Of a DNA stretch of 36,624 nucleotides, positions 25,277-33,536 are shown one piece after another. Position 1 is the first letter of the stretch. The number at the start of each line of letters is the position of its first letter. The position numbers and the translations under genes are program-made. The notes beneath the pieces are model-generated. The model had not been told where the DNA came from and searched no databases. It was given only the letters and a program-made list of their open reading frames with translations. Origin of the DNA: Rikenella microfusus (lineage in GTDB: Bacteria > Bacteroidota > Bacteroidia > Bacteroidales > VadinHA17); NCBI GenBank assembly GCA_020722575.1, contig DYKN01000004.1, positions 101,364 through 137,987 on the forward strand, in the 5' to 3' direction.

Positions 25277-27177
25277 ATATTTGATTTTTTCAGTATCAGG
25301 TATGATAATGGTTTCAGTATAACCAACAGTCCCTTTTTATTTGACTGATATTCTTCAGTTTTGTAGTCGATTAGAGTTTGGTAATTACTTTTTGATTTTA
25401 CAGGGACAATTACTGATTGTTCCTGTTCTGAGCGGTTGAATAATACGATAATTTCCCCGTTTTTATCAGAGCGTTTGTATCCAAGAATCATTTTATTATC
25501 ATCGGCTATTATAAATTCAAGAGATCCGTTTATTAGGACAGGGTTTTCCCTTCTCATTTTAATGAGTCGAGAGTAGAAGGCGAATAATGAGGTATCAGGT
25601 CTGACTTTATTAATAGGGCGACTTTTGTTGGGATAAAAATGAGCTTTTTCATCCTCATAAATGATGTCGTTCCATACCATTGGCTTTCGGCAGTCGGGAT
25701 CGTCAGCACCCCACATACCAATTTCTTCACCATACCAGATATGTGGTGCACCGATAAATGTAAACTGATGAACAAGAAACATTTTCTGTTCAAGCAGTGT
25801 GACTGAATCAGGTTTATTAATTTTATATTCCGGGTTTTCTGAAGGTTTTGCCCTGTATTTATCGAGGGTTTTATTATAGAATGATGTGGATAATCTTGGT
25901 GAATCGTGAGTACCTCCAACATTCATCATTGCCTGAAGATTTGCTTCAGGAATGCCCTTGCTGATTTCATTGATACTGCGGACAAATTCTGTTGGAGTTA
26001 ATATCGGTTCAGCCTGTGCGAAAAAGCCTCTGGCAATTCTGAACCATCTGTAATTCATTGTTGCGTCGAATTGTTCGCCTATAAATGGAGCGGGATTAAG
26101 CATTTCATGTGGCCATTTAAGCCACCATATTTCTCCTACGAGATATGCATCAGGGTTTATATCTCTAACGAATTTCCGATATTCCCGCCAGAAACCCATT
26201 GGTATTTCAGCAGCTACATCAAGTCTGAACCCGTCAACTCCATCAGATGGTTCACCGTTTCCATCGGGATCCAGCCATCTGCGTGTAACGTCAAAAATAT
26301 GTTTCTTGAGAGAAGGTGAATGGAAATTCCCTTCAAATGGCATAATGGTGTCGCCGGGAGGGATATCTTTCCTGAAAACGGGCATATAAATATTTCCGCC
26401 ACCCCAGCCTTCATACCTGAATTCATCAGAGGGTGTTTTGGGGTCGTCAAAACTTATAATATTGTACCAGTCAGCAAATTCCGAGGATGCTCCTTTCTCA
26501 TTTACATTTTTCAATGCCCAGAATTCTTTCCCGGTATGGTTCCAGGAATAATCCATAATTACTTTTATTCCGCGGTTATGTAGTTCATTAATTACTTTGA
26601 GAAAAAGGGTATCAGCCGATGTCCATTTCCATGTTGAGGGGTTAGCGGGTATTTCTGATTTCATTATTTCTATATCACCCGCTGGATCGGGTCCGAAGTT
26701 GCGATCTATATGGATATATGTACGTGCATCATACTTATGGAGGGAAGGGGAATCGTTAAGAGGATTGAAATATACGGCAGTGATTCCAAGAGAGTCGAGA
26801 TAATCAATTTTATCGAGCACGCCCTGCAGATCTCCTCCGTAACGCCGGGCCTGGATTTTAGAATGAAAGTTACCTGTTTTTATTTGATCCAGCCAAGGTT
26901 CGTGAGCATACCAGTCGTGGCCCCATGGAGTTATACTCCAGTTTAAAGGGTAAGTGCCGGGATAGGAACCTTCCATATCCCGAGTTGTCGGATCATTTGA
27001 TGGATCTCCGTTTCTAAACCTCTCAGGGAAAATCTGGTACCATACTGCATTTCTTGCCCAGACAGGGACAGAATAAATACGGGTCTGCTGAGAATCGTCA
27101 TTTTTTGTGACATTATGCCCGCATTTAACAAATAAAAGGAGAAATGCTACAATAAGAAAAGAGGAAAAATTTTGCAT
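25273..27177 (-). CDS. GH13 neopullulanase/cyclomaltodextrinase-like enzyme
   Basis: 634 residues, close to B. thetaiotaomicron SusA (about 617). The hydrophobic N-terminus ends FVKCG (Cys19). This is possibly a lipobox, but Lys before Cys is atypical, so plain export is also possible. GH13 regions are VIMDYSWNH (206-214), GFRLDV with nucleophile Asp320, LVGEIWW with acid Glu349, and GGTHDS with Asp425. PEDRF-like IFPERFRNGDPSND and YFNPLNDSPSLHKYDARTY are typical of the neopullulanase/cyclomaltodextrinase group. It would trim imported maltodextrins in the periplasm. It is the last gene of the leftward maltose operon, seven bases after the other GH13 gene. Confidence 0.92.
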   Translation of the reverse strand: MQNFSSFLIVAFLLLFVKCGHNVTKNDDSQQTRIYSVPVWARNAVWYQIFPERFRNGDPSNDPTTRDMEGSYPGTYPLNWSITPWGHDWYAHEPWLDQIKTGNFHSKIQARRYGGDLQGVLDKIDYLDSLGITAVYFNPLNDSPSLHKYDARTYIHIDRNFGPDPAGDIEIMKSEIPANPSTWKWTSADTLFLKVINELHNRGIKVIMDYSWNHTGKEFWALKNVNEKGASSEFADWYNIISFDDPKTPSDEFRYEGWGGGNIYMPVFRKDIPPGDTIMPFEGNFHSPSLKKHIFDVTRRWLDPDGNGEPSDGVDGFRLDVAAEIPMGFWREYRKFVRDINPDAYLVGEIWWLKWPHEMLNPAPFIGEQFDATMNYRWFRIARGFFAQAEPILTPTEFVRSINEISKGIPEANLQAMMNVGGTHDSPRLSTSFYNKTLDKYRAKPSENPEYKINKPDSVTLLEQKMFLVHQFTFIGAPHIWYGEEIGMWGADDPDCRKPMVWNDIIYEDEKAHFYPNKSRPINKVRPDTSLFAFYSRLIKMRRENPVLINGSLEFIIADDNKMILGYKRSDKNGEIIVLFNRSEQEQSVIVPVKSKSNYQTLIDYKTEEYQSNKKGLLVILKPLSYLILKKSNI

Positions 27178-27183
27178 GTGGCT

Positions 27184-28566
27184 TTATTTCTTAATATAAA
27201 CTCTGAATCCCAGGGGTTCGAGCAGAAGAGGTTCTTTCAACGGCATTTCTGCCTGACTGTGGCTAAAATATTCAGTATATATTCCTTTGATTTTTGACAT
27301 ATCTGGCTTTATTGAAACTTCTTTGTTACGAAGATTAAGGAATATAACTACACTATTTCCGTTTTTCTCTCTATGGAAAGCAAAAATCTTTGAGGGTTGG
27401 TTGGTTTTGATGATCTCCATATTACCTCCAGCAATTCCATTCCAGAGAGCCTCATTTTCTTTCTTCAGGATAATAAGTTTCTGGTAGAAAGTAGTCATGG
27501 CACAGGTATCCCATCTAATAGTATCTTTTGTAAAAAATCTAAGGCTCTTGTTCAGGCATACCTCCTGGCCGTTATAGAGAAGAGGAACACCCCGTGTCGT
27601 AAATATGAATACGGCAAATGGATATTGTGCTTCACCCATTCTTGATGTAATGGTTCCGTTCCACGAGTTTTCGTCGTGATTATCAAGAAAGACCATGCGC
27701 ATGGCATTCTGTGGATATTTAATGAGTTCCTTTTTGTAGTACTTTTCGAGGGCGTTGACACTGTCCTTTTTTAGGGCTATTTGGTTCATCAGGTGGTGAA
27801 GTTCCCATGAATAATTCATGTCAAATCCTTTTTTCAGAAAGTCAATCTGGTCTTCGTTTTCTGCAAGCATTAGCAGGGGTTTTATTTTTGTTAATTCTTC
27901 TCTGGCTCTTTCCCAGAAGGCTGGAGGGGTTTTATGAGGGTGATCAATTCTGAATCCATCCACACCTGTTTTCACCCAGAACTTCAGGGCATTGATCATA
28001 TAATCGTGGAGGCCTTTATTAGTCCAGTCGAACTGAATTACATCAGTCCAATCAGTACCTATCGGTGGAATGAAATTGCCATTCTTATCTTTAACATAAA
28101 AGTCTGGATGCTCTACAATGAGAGAGTTATCCCATGATGAATGGTTAGGAACCCAGTCAATTATTACATGGAATCCCATTTTATGGGCTTCATCAAGCAT
28201 ATTTCTGAAATCATCAAGAGTGCCGAATTCGGGATTAATGCCGATATAATCTCTTACTGAGTAATAACTACCAAGTCCATCTTTTCTGTTTTTTATTCCT
28301 ATTGGGTGGATAGGCATAAGCCACAATATATCGACGCCAAGTTCCTTGAGACGTGGGAGATGTTCACGGAATGCCTTAAAAGTACCTTCAGGAGTAAATT
28401 GCCTGATGTTAACTTCATATAAAACGGCATTTTTGACCCATGGAGGATTTTCAACTTCTGAAATGAAAGGTTTGACTTCCTGACGTGCTTTTCGGTGGAA
28501 ACAACCACCAATTAAAAGGGCAATAATGAAAAAAATTGCAAGGACGTAGAGGATGATTTTTTCCAT
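27184..28566 (-). CDS. Short GH13 alpha-amylase-family lipoprotein
   Basis: 460 residues with a signal ending LIGGC (Cys22), a good lipobox. The GH13 barrel starts right after it (NAVLYEVNIRQFTPEGTF). It shows DWVPNHSSWDN (137-147), GFRIDHPHKT with nucleophile Asp208, MLAENE with acid Glu236 and FLDNHDEN with Asp298. It ends with a short beta domain. Such compact enzymes lacking extra binding modules usually act on small maltodextrins. The gene lies 46 bases after the GH65 stop and seven bases before the neopullulanase-like gene, so the three are one operon. Confidence 0.92.
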   Translation of the reverse strand: MEKIILYVLAIFFIIALLIGGCFHRKARQEVKPFISEVENPPWVKNAVLYEVNIRQFTPEGTFKAFREHLPRLKELGVDILWLMPIHPIGIKNRKDGLGSYYSVRDYIGINPEFGTLDDFRNMLDEAHKMGFHVIIDWVPNHSSWDNSLIVEHPDFYVKDKNGNFIPPIGTDWTDVIQFDWTNKGLHDYMINALKFWVKTGVDGFRIDHPHKTPPAFWERAREELTKIKPLLMLAENEDQIDFLKKGFDMNYSWELHHLMNQIALKKDSVNALEKYYKKELIKYPQNAMRMVFLDNHDENSWNGTITSRMGEAQYPFAVFIFTTRGVPLLYNGQEVCLNKSLRFFTKDTIRWDTCAMTTFYQKLIILKKENEALWNGIAGGNMEIIKTNQPSKIFAFHREKNGNSVVIFLNLRNKEVSIKPDMSKIKGIYTEYFSHSQAEMPLKEPLLLEPLGFRVYIKK

Positions 28567-28612
28567 TTTGAAAATTTTATAAATGATTTACATGAGTAAA
28601 GATAATTATAAT

Positions 28613-30922
28613 TCAGATAGATATTTTTTTCGATTTGTGTGGTAAAATATCATAATTTTTTCCATTTACAGATACTGGAAGGGTATTATCGCTTAGACTT
28701 GTTATTATGCAGTAGGAGTGTGTAACTTTAACTTCAAAGAGAATTTCGCGAAATCTGGCATGGAATGAATATGATTTCCATTTTTTGGGTATCAGAGGAA
28801 CCAATTTAACTCTGTTGTTTGAAATGCGAAAACCTGCGAAACCTTCCACAATTGCCAGCCAGGTGCCTGCCATACTCGTTATATGAAGGCCCTCAGCTAC
28901 TTCTTTGTTGTAGTCGTCGAGATCGAGCCGGGCCGTTCTCAGGTAGAGTTCATAAGCTTTGTCTATATTTCCGATACGTGCAGCCAGAATAGAATGGATG
29001 CATGCAGAAAGGGATGACTCATGAACGGTCAAGGGCTCATAAAACTCAAAGTTACGTCTGATGACCTCTGTGTCGTAGCTGTCCTCGAAGAAATAAAGAC
29101 CCTGAAGTACATCGGCCTGCTTTATGTAGCATGATCGTAATATTCTGTCCCACGACCAGTGTTGGTTTAAAGGTCTTTGAGAAGGGGAAATAATTGACGC
29201 AGGTTTAAGTTCTTTATCTGTAAATCCGTCCTGCTGAAGAAAGACATTTCTTTTTTCATCAAATGGGAAATACATGTTACTGATGATTTCTTTCCATCTT
29301 TGGGTCTCTTTTTTATATTTGAATCTGGTTTTTCGAAATATCTTTTCGAGTGTATCAGGCTCCTTCTCCTTCAAATTATCAATATTTTGAATAGTGTAAG
29401 ATAAAGTCCATACAGCAATTGAATTGGTGTACCAGTTATTGTTTACGTTGTTTTCATATTCATTGGGACCTGTTACTCCAAGTATCACATATTTACCGAG
29501 ATTTTCTGAAAAAGAGACTCTCTGGCTCCAGAACCGTGATATGGCAATCAGTACTTCAAGTCCGTAGTCTTTCATATAACCGGTATCTCCGGTATGGCGG
29601 ATATAATTATAGATAGCATATGCAATGGCACCGTTTCTATGGATTTCTTCAAATGTTATTTCCCATTCATTATGGCACTCTTCACCATTCATGGTAACCA
29701 TCGGATAAAGGGCTGCGCCATCTTTAAAGCCCAGTTTCCTGGCATTTTCAATTGCCTTTTGAAGGTGTCTGTACCGATAAAGTAAAAGATTTCGTGGAAC
29801 ATTTATGGGAGCTGTTTTCAGGAAAAATGGAAGCACAAATGCTTCGGTATCCCAGTATGTGCTGCCGCCATATTTCTCGCCTGTAAATCCTTTTGGACCT
29901 ATGTTCAGGCGTTCATCTTTTCCGGTATATGTTTGATTCAACTGGAATATATTGAATCTTATACCCTGCTGGGCTTTGATATCACCTTCTATTTTAACAT
30001 CGGAAATACTCCAGATTCTCTCCCATTCATCACGGTGAGCAGAGAAAAGTTTATTAAAACCACTTTTTTTTGCATATCTGAGCCGTGCAAAGGTATTTTT
30101 GAAATGATTCTCAGGTGGGCAGTAGAGAGATGATTGCACCGAAACGTATTTAAATAGAACGATTTCATCGTCCGGCTTGAATGTAAAACTTACCAGGTTT
30201 GCAACATATCCTTTTTTGTTGATTACAGAAGGGGTGCATTTTATTTTTTTATTGTTAATTCTTATTTCGTAAGTCATACCTGCTGTCATATAAAAATCTG
30301 TACGAAGGGTTCGTGCAGTTAACATTGCAATTCCCGGTTCAGCGAGGTTATTCACATCTTCCAGGAATTTTTGCCCGTAATTGGTGTCTTCGTTTTTTAC
30401 ATTGGCATCGAGATATATGTTGAATGAAAGTGATCCGTTAAAATCCAAAGGTTTAATTTTATATTTGATTATACACAGGTCAGGATCAGCCATACTGAGA
30501 AATCTCATTGAAGAAATTTCAACTTTTTGCCCTTTTTGAAGGTTGATGGTAAAATTCCTTTCAAGGTAACCCTCTTTCATATTGAGAATTCTTGTGAATT
30601 GCTCTGGCTTGAACCTTGCCAGGTCAATTTCGGTTTGATTTATAGTAACATCTATGCCAATGAATTTTGTGGTATTTGGCACTTTTGCAAAATATTCGGG
30701 ATATCCAACTTTCCACCAACCCACTTTTGTTTTATCGGGATAATATATTCCTGCCACGTAACTTCCTTGTAAGCTGTCGCCCGAATATTTTTCCTCGAAA
30801 TTTGCTCTCTGGCCCATATAACCATTGCCAATGGAAAAAATGCTTTCAGCTTCCCTGTTAAGTTCAGGGTGGAATCCTTTTTCAACTATCATCCACTCAT
30901 TAGTACTGAAAAGGTTTTTCAT
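28613..30922 (-). CDS. GH65 maltose phosphorylase
   Basis: 769 residues, the standard length for maltose phosphorylase. The N-terminal beta-sandwich (1-270) starts WMIVEKGFHPELNREAESIF and IGNGYMGQRANFEE. The (alpha/alpha)6 barrel carries YGGSTYWDTEAFVLPFFL, the loop ECHNEWEITFEEIHRNG (415-431) known in maltose-specific members, and the general acid Glu488 in GVTGPNEYENNVNNN. Glu488 matches Glu487 of the Lactobacillus enzyme. It splits maltose with phosphate to glucose and beta-glucose-1-phosphate in the cytoplasm. There is no signal peptide. It overlaps the beta-PGM gene by four bases, which is exactly the enzyme needed for its product. Kojibiose or trehalose specificity is less likely. Confidence 0.93.
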   Translation of the reverse strand: MKNLFSTNEWMIVEKGFHPELNREAESIFSIGNGYMGQRANFEEKYSGDSLQGSYVAGIYYPDKTKVGWWKVGYPEYFAKVPNTTKFIGIDVTINQTEIDLARFKPEQFTRILNMKEGYLERNFTINLQKGQKVEISSMRFLSMADPDLCIIKYKIKPLDFNGSLSFNIYLDANVKNEDTNYGQKFLEDVNNLAEPGIAMLTARTLRTDFYMTAGMTYEIRINNKKIKCTPSVINKKGYVANLVSFTFKPDDEIVLFKYVSVQSSLYCPPENHFKNTFARLRYAKKSGFNKLFSAHRDEWERIWSISDVKIEGDIKAQQGIRFNIFQLNQTYTGKDERLNIGPKGFTGEKYGGSTYWDTEAFVLPFFLKTAPINVPRNLLLYRYRHLQKAIENARKLGFKDGAALYPMVTMNGEECHNEWEITFEEIHRNGAIAYAIYNYIRHTGDTGYMKDYGLEVLIAISRFWSQRVSFSENLGKYVILGVTGPNEYENNVNNNWYTNSIAVWTLSYTIQNIDNLKEKEPDTLEKIFRKTRFKYKKETQRWKEIISNMYFPFDEKRNVFLQQDGFTDKELKPASIISPSQRPLNQHWSWDRILRSCYIKQADVLQGLYFFEDSYDTEVIRRNFEFYEPLTVHESSLSACIHSILAARIGNIDKAYELYLRTARLDLDDYNKEVAEGLHITSMAGTWLAIVEGFAGFRISNNRVKLVPLIPKKWKSYSFHARFREILFEVKVTHSYCIITSLSDNTLPVSVNGKNYDILPHKSKKISI

Positions 30923-31587
30923 AGAAATTGTGCTTTTGGCTTTAATGCTGTCAGTTTATCAAAATTTATTTCTGTAAGTTCTTTTATGATGAAATCAGCT
31001 TCTGAAAGTATTTCACTTCTGCCAATACCTATGCATATCATTCCTGCGTTATGAGCTGCAGTTACTCCAGCTGCAGCATCTTCGAAGACAATGCATTCTT
31101 CAGGCTTTACACCCAGCATTGAGGCTGCGGTAAGAAATATTTCCGGATCAGGCTTGGCACGGGTGACAATGTTTCCGTCGGCTACAGCATCAAAAAGATA
31201 TCGGATTCCTGTTTTTTCGAGTATCAATGGGGTGTTTTTGCTGGCCGAACCGATAGCTGTCAAGATGCCTTTTTCTTTGAGTTCCTTGAGAAGGTTGACA
31301 GCTCCAGGAAGGATATCGGAAGATGTCATCTCCGAAATATATTCAACATACCAGCGGTTTTTCATTTCTGCATACGTAATTTTCTCTTCATCGCTGTATT
31401 TTTTGCCTGAAAGTTCAAGTATTATTTCCAGTGAAGCCATGCGGCTAATACCTTTCAGTTTTTCATTTTCTTTTTCTGTAAAATTAATGCCGAGCATGCC
31501 AGCAAGTCTTTTCCATGCCATGAAATGATAAATGGCTGTGTTTACAATTACTCCATCGAGATCGAATATGCAAGCCCTGAACCACAT
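30919..31587 (-). CDS. pgmB: Beta-phosphoglucomutase
   Basis: 222 residues from the ATG at 31587. The longer open frame to 31686 would run into the transporter gene and add 33 unlikely residues. HAD-family motifs are FDLDGVIVNT with nucleophile Asp9 and acid/base Asp11 (Asp8/Asp10 in Lactococcus), IGSASKNTP with the motif II Ser, and KPDPEIFL plus FEDAAAGVTAA for motifs III and IV. It converts beta-glucose-1-phosphate from the overlapping GH65 gene to glucose-6-phosphate. It starts 11 bases after the transporter stop. This pairing with GH65 makes the function call strong. Confidence 0.94.
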   Translation of the reverse strand: MWFRACIFDLDGVIVNTAIYHFMAWKRLAGMLGINFTEKENEKLKGISRMASLEIILELSGKKYSDEEKITYAEMKNRWYVEYISEMTSSDILPGAVNLLKELKEKGILTAIGSASKNTPLILEKTGIRYLFDAVADGNIVTRAKPDPEIFLTAASMLGVKPEECIVFEDAAAGVTAAHNAGMICIGIGRSEILSEADFIIKELTEINFDKLTALKPKAQFL

Positions 31588-31597
31588 ATTGGTTGAA

Positions 31598-33100
31598 TTA
31601 GTCTTTATCTTCAACAAACATGACAAGAAAAGAGGCAATGAATAATGAAATTCCACCTGTAATAAGGGCATATATACTTTCTCCATGGAAAAGGTGTCGG
31701 ACCATGAATCCCAGGATGCTTGCTGCCATTATTTGAGGTATAACGATAAAGAAATTAAATATTCCCATGTAAGTACCCATTTTGTGGGGAGGGAGTGCGC
31801 CAGTAAGTATTGCATATGGCATTGCCAGGATACTAGCCCAGGCGAGGCCAACTCCCAGCATAGAAATAATTAGAAGTTCAGGTGAACGAAAAATGATTAT
31901 TGAAATAAGTCCAAGTCCTCCAGCTGCAAGGCTTATCATGTGAGTAAATTTTCTGCTGGTGTGCTTTGCAATTATCGGAAGCAGGAAAGCAACCAATGCG
32001 GCGAAACCGTTATAAACGGCAAATAGGACTCCAACCCAGTTTGCTCCGCGGTTATATAATTCTGTTGCTGTGTCATTTGTGCCATATATGTGACTTGTGA
32101 CAGCCGAAGTAGTATAGATCCACATCGAAAAGAGAGCAAACCACGAGAAAAACTGAACTACCGCAAGTTGGCGCATAGTACGGGGCATTAGAAAAAGATC
32201 TGTGATAACAGATACAAGCCCATTTGATATTTTGCCATTTCTTACAAGTAAACCTGAAATAAACTGAATCAGGCCGAAAAATGCTCCTCCTATTGAAAGT
32301 ATATAAAGTTCAGCTTCGAGATTTAAGTATCCGATCAGGAAGCTTAGAACAATACCCCCTGTTAACCATATCAATCCACGCCGAAAATAGAGTTCCGATT
32401 GTGGAGTTGTTGTTCTATTGATGTTTCCGGAATCTGTCATTTCTTTCTGTTCAGCAAATTCTCTCATTTCTGCAGGTGAATACTCCTTTGACCTTACAAC
32501 AGTCCAGAGGACTGCACTAAAGAATGCCGCGGCTCCGATGTAAAAGGAAAGCCGGACTGATGAAGGTATTTTACCGGCAGGTGCAGTGTTTTCAACACCG
32601 AACCAGTTTGTAAGAAGGTATGGTAGTAGAGATGCAACGACAGCTCCTGTACCGATGAAAAAGCTTTGCATGGCAAAACCTTTGGTTCTCTGTTCGGATG
32701 GGAGCATATCACCTACAAATGCTCTGAAAGGCTCCATCGATATGTTTATAGATGCATCCATTATCCAGAGCATTCCTGCAGCAACCCATAGAAATGGAGA
32801 ATTTGGCATAGCTATCAGTGCTATTGATGCAAGAATAGCACCTGTAAGAAAATATGGTCGCCGACGGCCCAGCCTGTTCCAAGTGTTATCACTCATATGC
32901 CCTATGATGGGCTGAATAATAAGACCGGTTACTGGTGCTGCAACCCACAGAATGGGAATATTTTCAACACTTGCCCCTAGAGTTTCAAAAATTCTGCTGA
33001 CATTGGCATTCTGAAGGGCAAAACCAAACTGAATACCCAGAAAACCAAAACTCATATTCCAGATTTGCCAGAAGCTTAAAGGGGGTTTTCTCTTTGCCAT
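31598..33100 (-). CDS. MFS sugar (maltose/sucrose-type, GPH/SLC45-like) transporter
   Basis: 500 residues with about 12 membrane segments. The N-terminus (LSFWQIWNMSFGFLGIQFGFALQNANVSRIF) and the loop GHMSDNTWNRLGRRRPY are typical of the disaccharide cation symporters seen beside Bacteroidota maltose phosphorylase genes. Later blocks include SMEPFRAFVGDMLPSEQRTKGFAMQ. The loop of about 60 residues before segment 7 is long and polar. It should bring maltose into the cytoplasm for GH65. It is the first gene of the leftward operon. A LacI-type site lies about 133 bases upstream and a candidate -7 box about 39 bases upstream. Confidence 0.92.
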   Translation of the reverse strand: MAKRKPPLSFWQIWNMSFGFLGIQFGFALQNANVSRIFETLGASVENIPILWVAAPVTGLIIQPIIGHMSDNTWNRLGRRRPYFLTGAILASIALIAMPNSPFLWVAAGMLWIMDASINISMEPFRAFVGDMLPSEQRTKGFAMQSFFIGTGAVVASLLPYLLTNWFGVENTAPAGKIPSSVRLSFYIGAAAFFSAVLWTVVRSKEYSPAEMREFAEQKEMTDSGNINRTTTPQSELYFRRGLIWLTGGIVLSFLIGYLNLEAELYILSIGGAFFGLIQFISGLLVRNGKISNGLVSVITDLFLMPRTMRQLAVVQFFSWFALFSMWIYTTSAVTSHIYGTNDTATELYNRGANWVGVLFAVYNGFAALVAFLLPIIAKHTSRKFTHMISLAAGGLGLISIIIFRSPELLIISMLGVGLAWASILAMPYAILTGALPPHKMGTYMGIFNFFIVIPQIMAASILGFMVRHLFHGESIYALITGGISLFIASFLVMFVEDKD

Positions 33101-33138
33101 TAATGATAAATTATTGTTTTTTTAATCAGCTTCGAATC

Positions 33139-33146
33139 CAAAAATA
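33139..33146 (-). promoter_or_regulatory. Candidate -7 box of the maltose transporter operon
   Basis: The minus strand reads TATTTTTG (TAnnTTTG), 39 bases before the ATG at 33100. The predicted leader is about 30 bases. No clear TTG at 19-20 bases. Confidence 0.4.
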
Positions 33147-33233
33147 TGTAAAATGATCAAATAAAAAGCATGTATATGTCATTTATTTTCAATCAAATCA
33201 GTCAAGAAAAACGAATAGAATTTAGCGGATGTT

Positions 33234-33255
33234 ATTTCAAACGTTTTCGGCAAAA
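33234..33255. promoter_or_regulatory. LacI-type operator between the two transporter genes
   Basis: Shares 20 of 22 bases with 15231-15252. The core is CAAACGTTTT (one base off the palindrome) and the flanks ATTT and CGG/AAAA are kept. It lies about 133 bases from the maltose transporter start and 281 bases from the FucP-like start. Confidence 0.6.
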
Positions 33256-33536
33256 AGAAAAAAAATTATTTTTGGCAAGATTCTAAGGAAATAAATTGAT
33301 TCAACTAGTATGACCTGTTTCCGGAGAACAGGAAATGTCAGTGGGGGATTAAAGACAAGAGATGTTTAAATTCACGAAATTAGTTTCTATTTAGACGGAT
33401 TAGGCTTTTAAGTTAAGGGAGAATAATGCAGGATTTAATTGAAATATAATTTTATTAAAATTTAATTTCTAAAAAGAATTGATGTTATTTTTGGGTTTTC
33501 ACAATTTGAATATTATAAGCATCATCGGTTTGAGAT

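Larger units (their letters stand above)
33101..33536. other. Divergent regulatory region between two transporter genes
   Basis: 436 bases between the leftward maltose operon and the rightward FucP-like gene. It holds a candidate minus-strand -7 box (33139-33146), a LacI-type site (33234-33255) and rightward TATTTTTG boxes (33267-33274 and 33486-33493). It also holds a small hairpin CCTGTT/AACAGG (33314-33332) of unknown role. No small gene is visible. Confidence 0.6.

Noticed and set aside
31091..31528. 145-codon open frame on the plus strand
   Set aside because: It is fully antisense to the well-supported beta-phosphoglucomutase gene and has no recognisable motif.
31588..31686. Longer N-terminus for beta-phosphoglucomutase
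   Set aside because: It would overlap the end of the transporter gene and push the catalytic DxD motif to residue 42, while the ATG at 31587 gives the normal family length.
33314..33332. CCTGTT/AACAGG hairpin as a terminator
   Set aside because: It is only six base pairs with no T run, and it does not follow any gene end.
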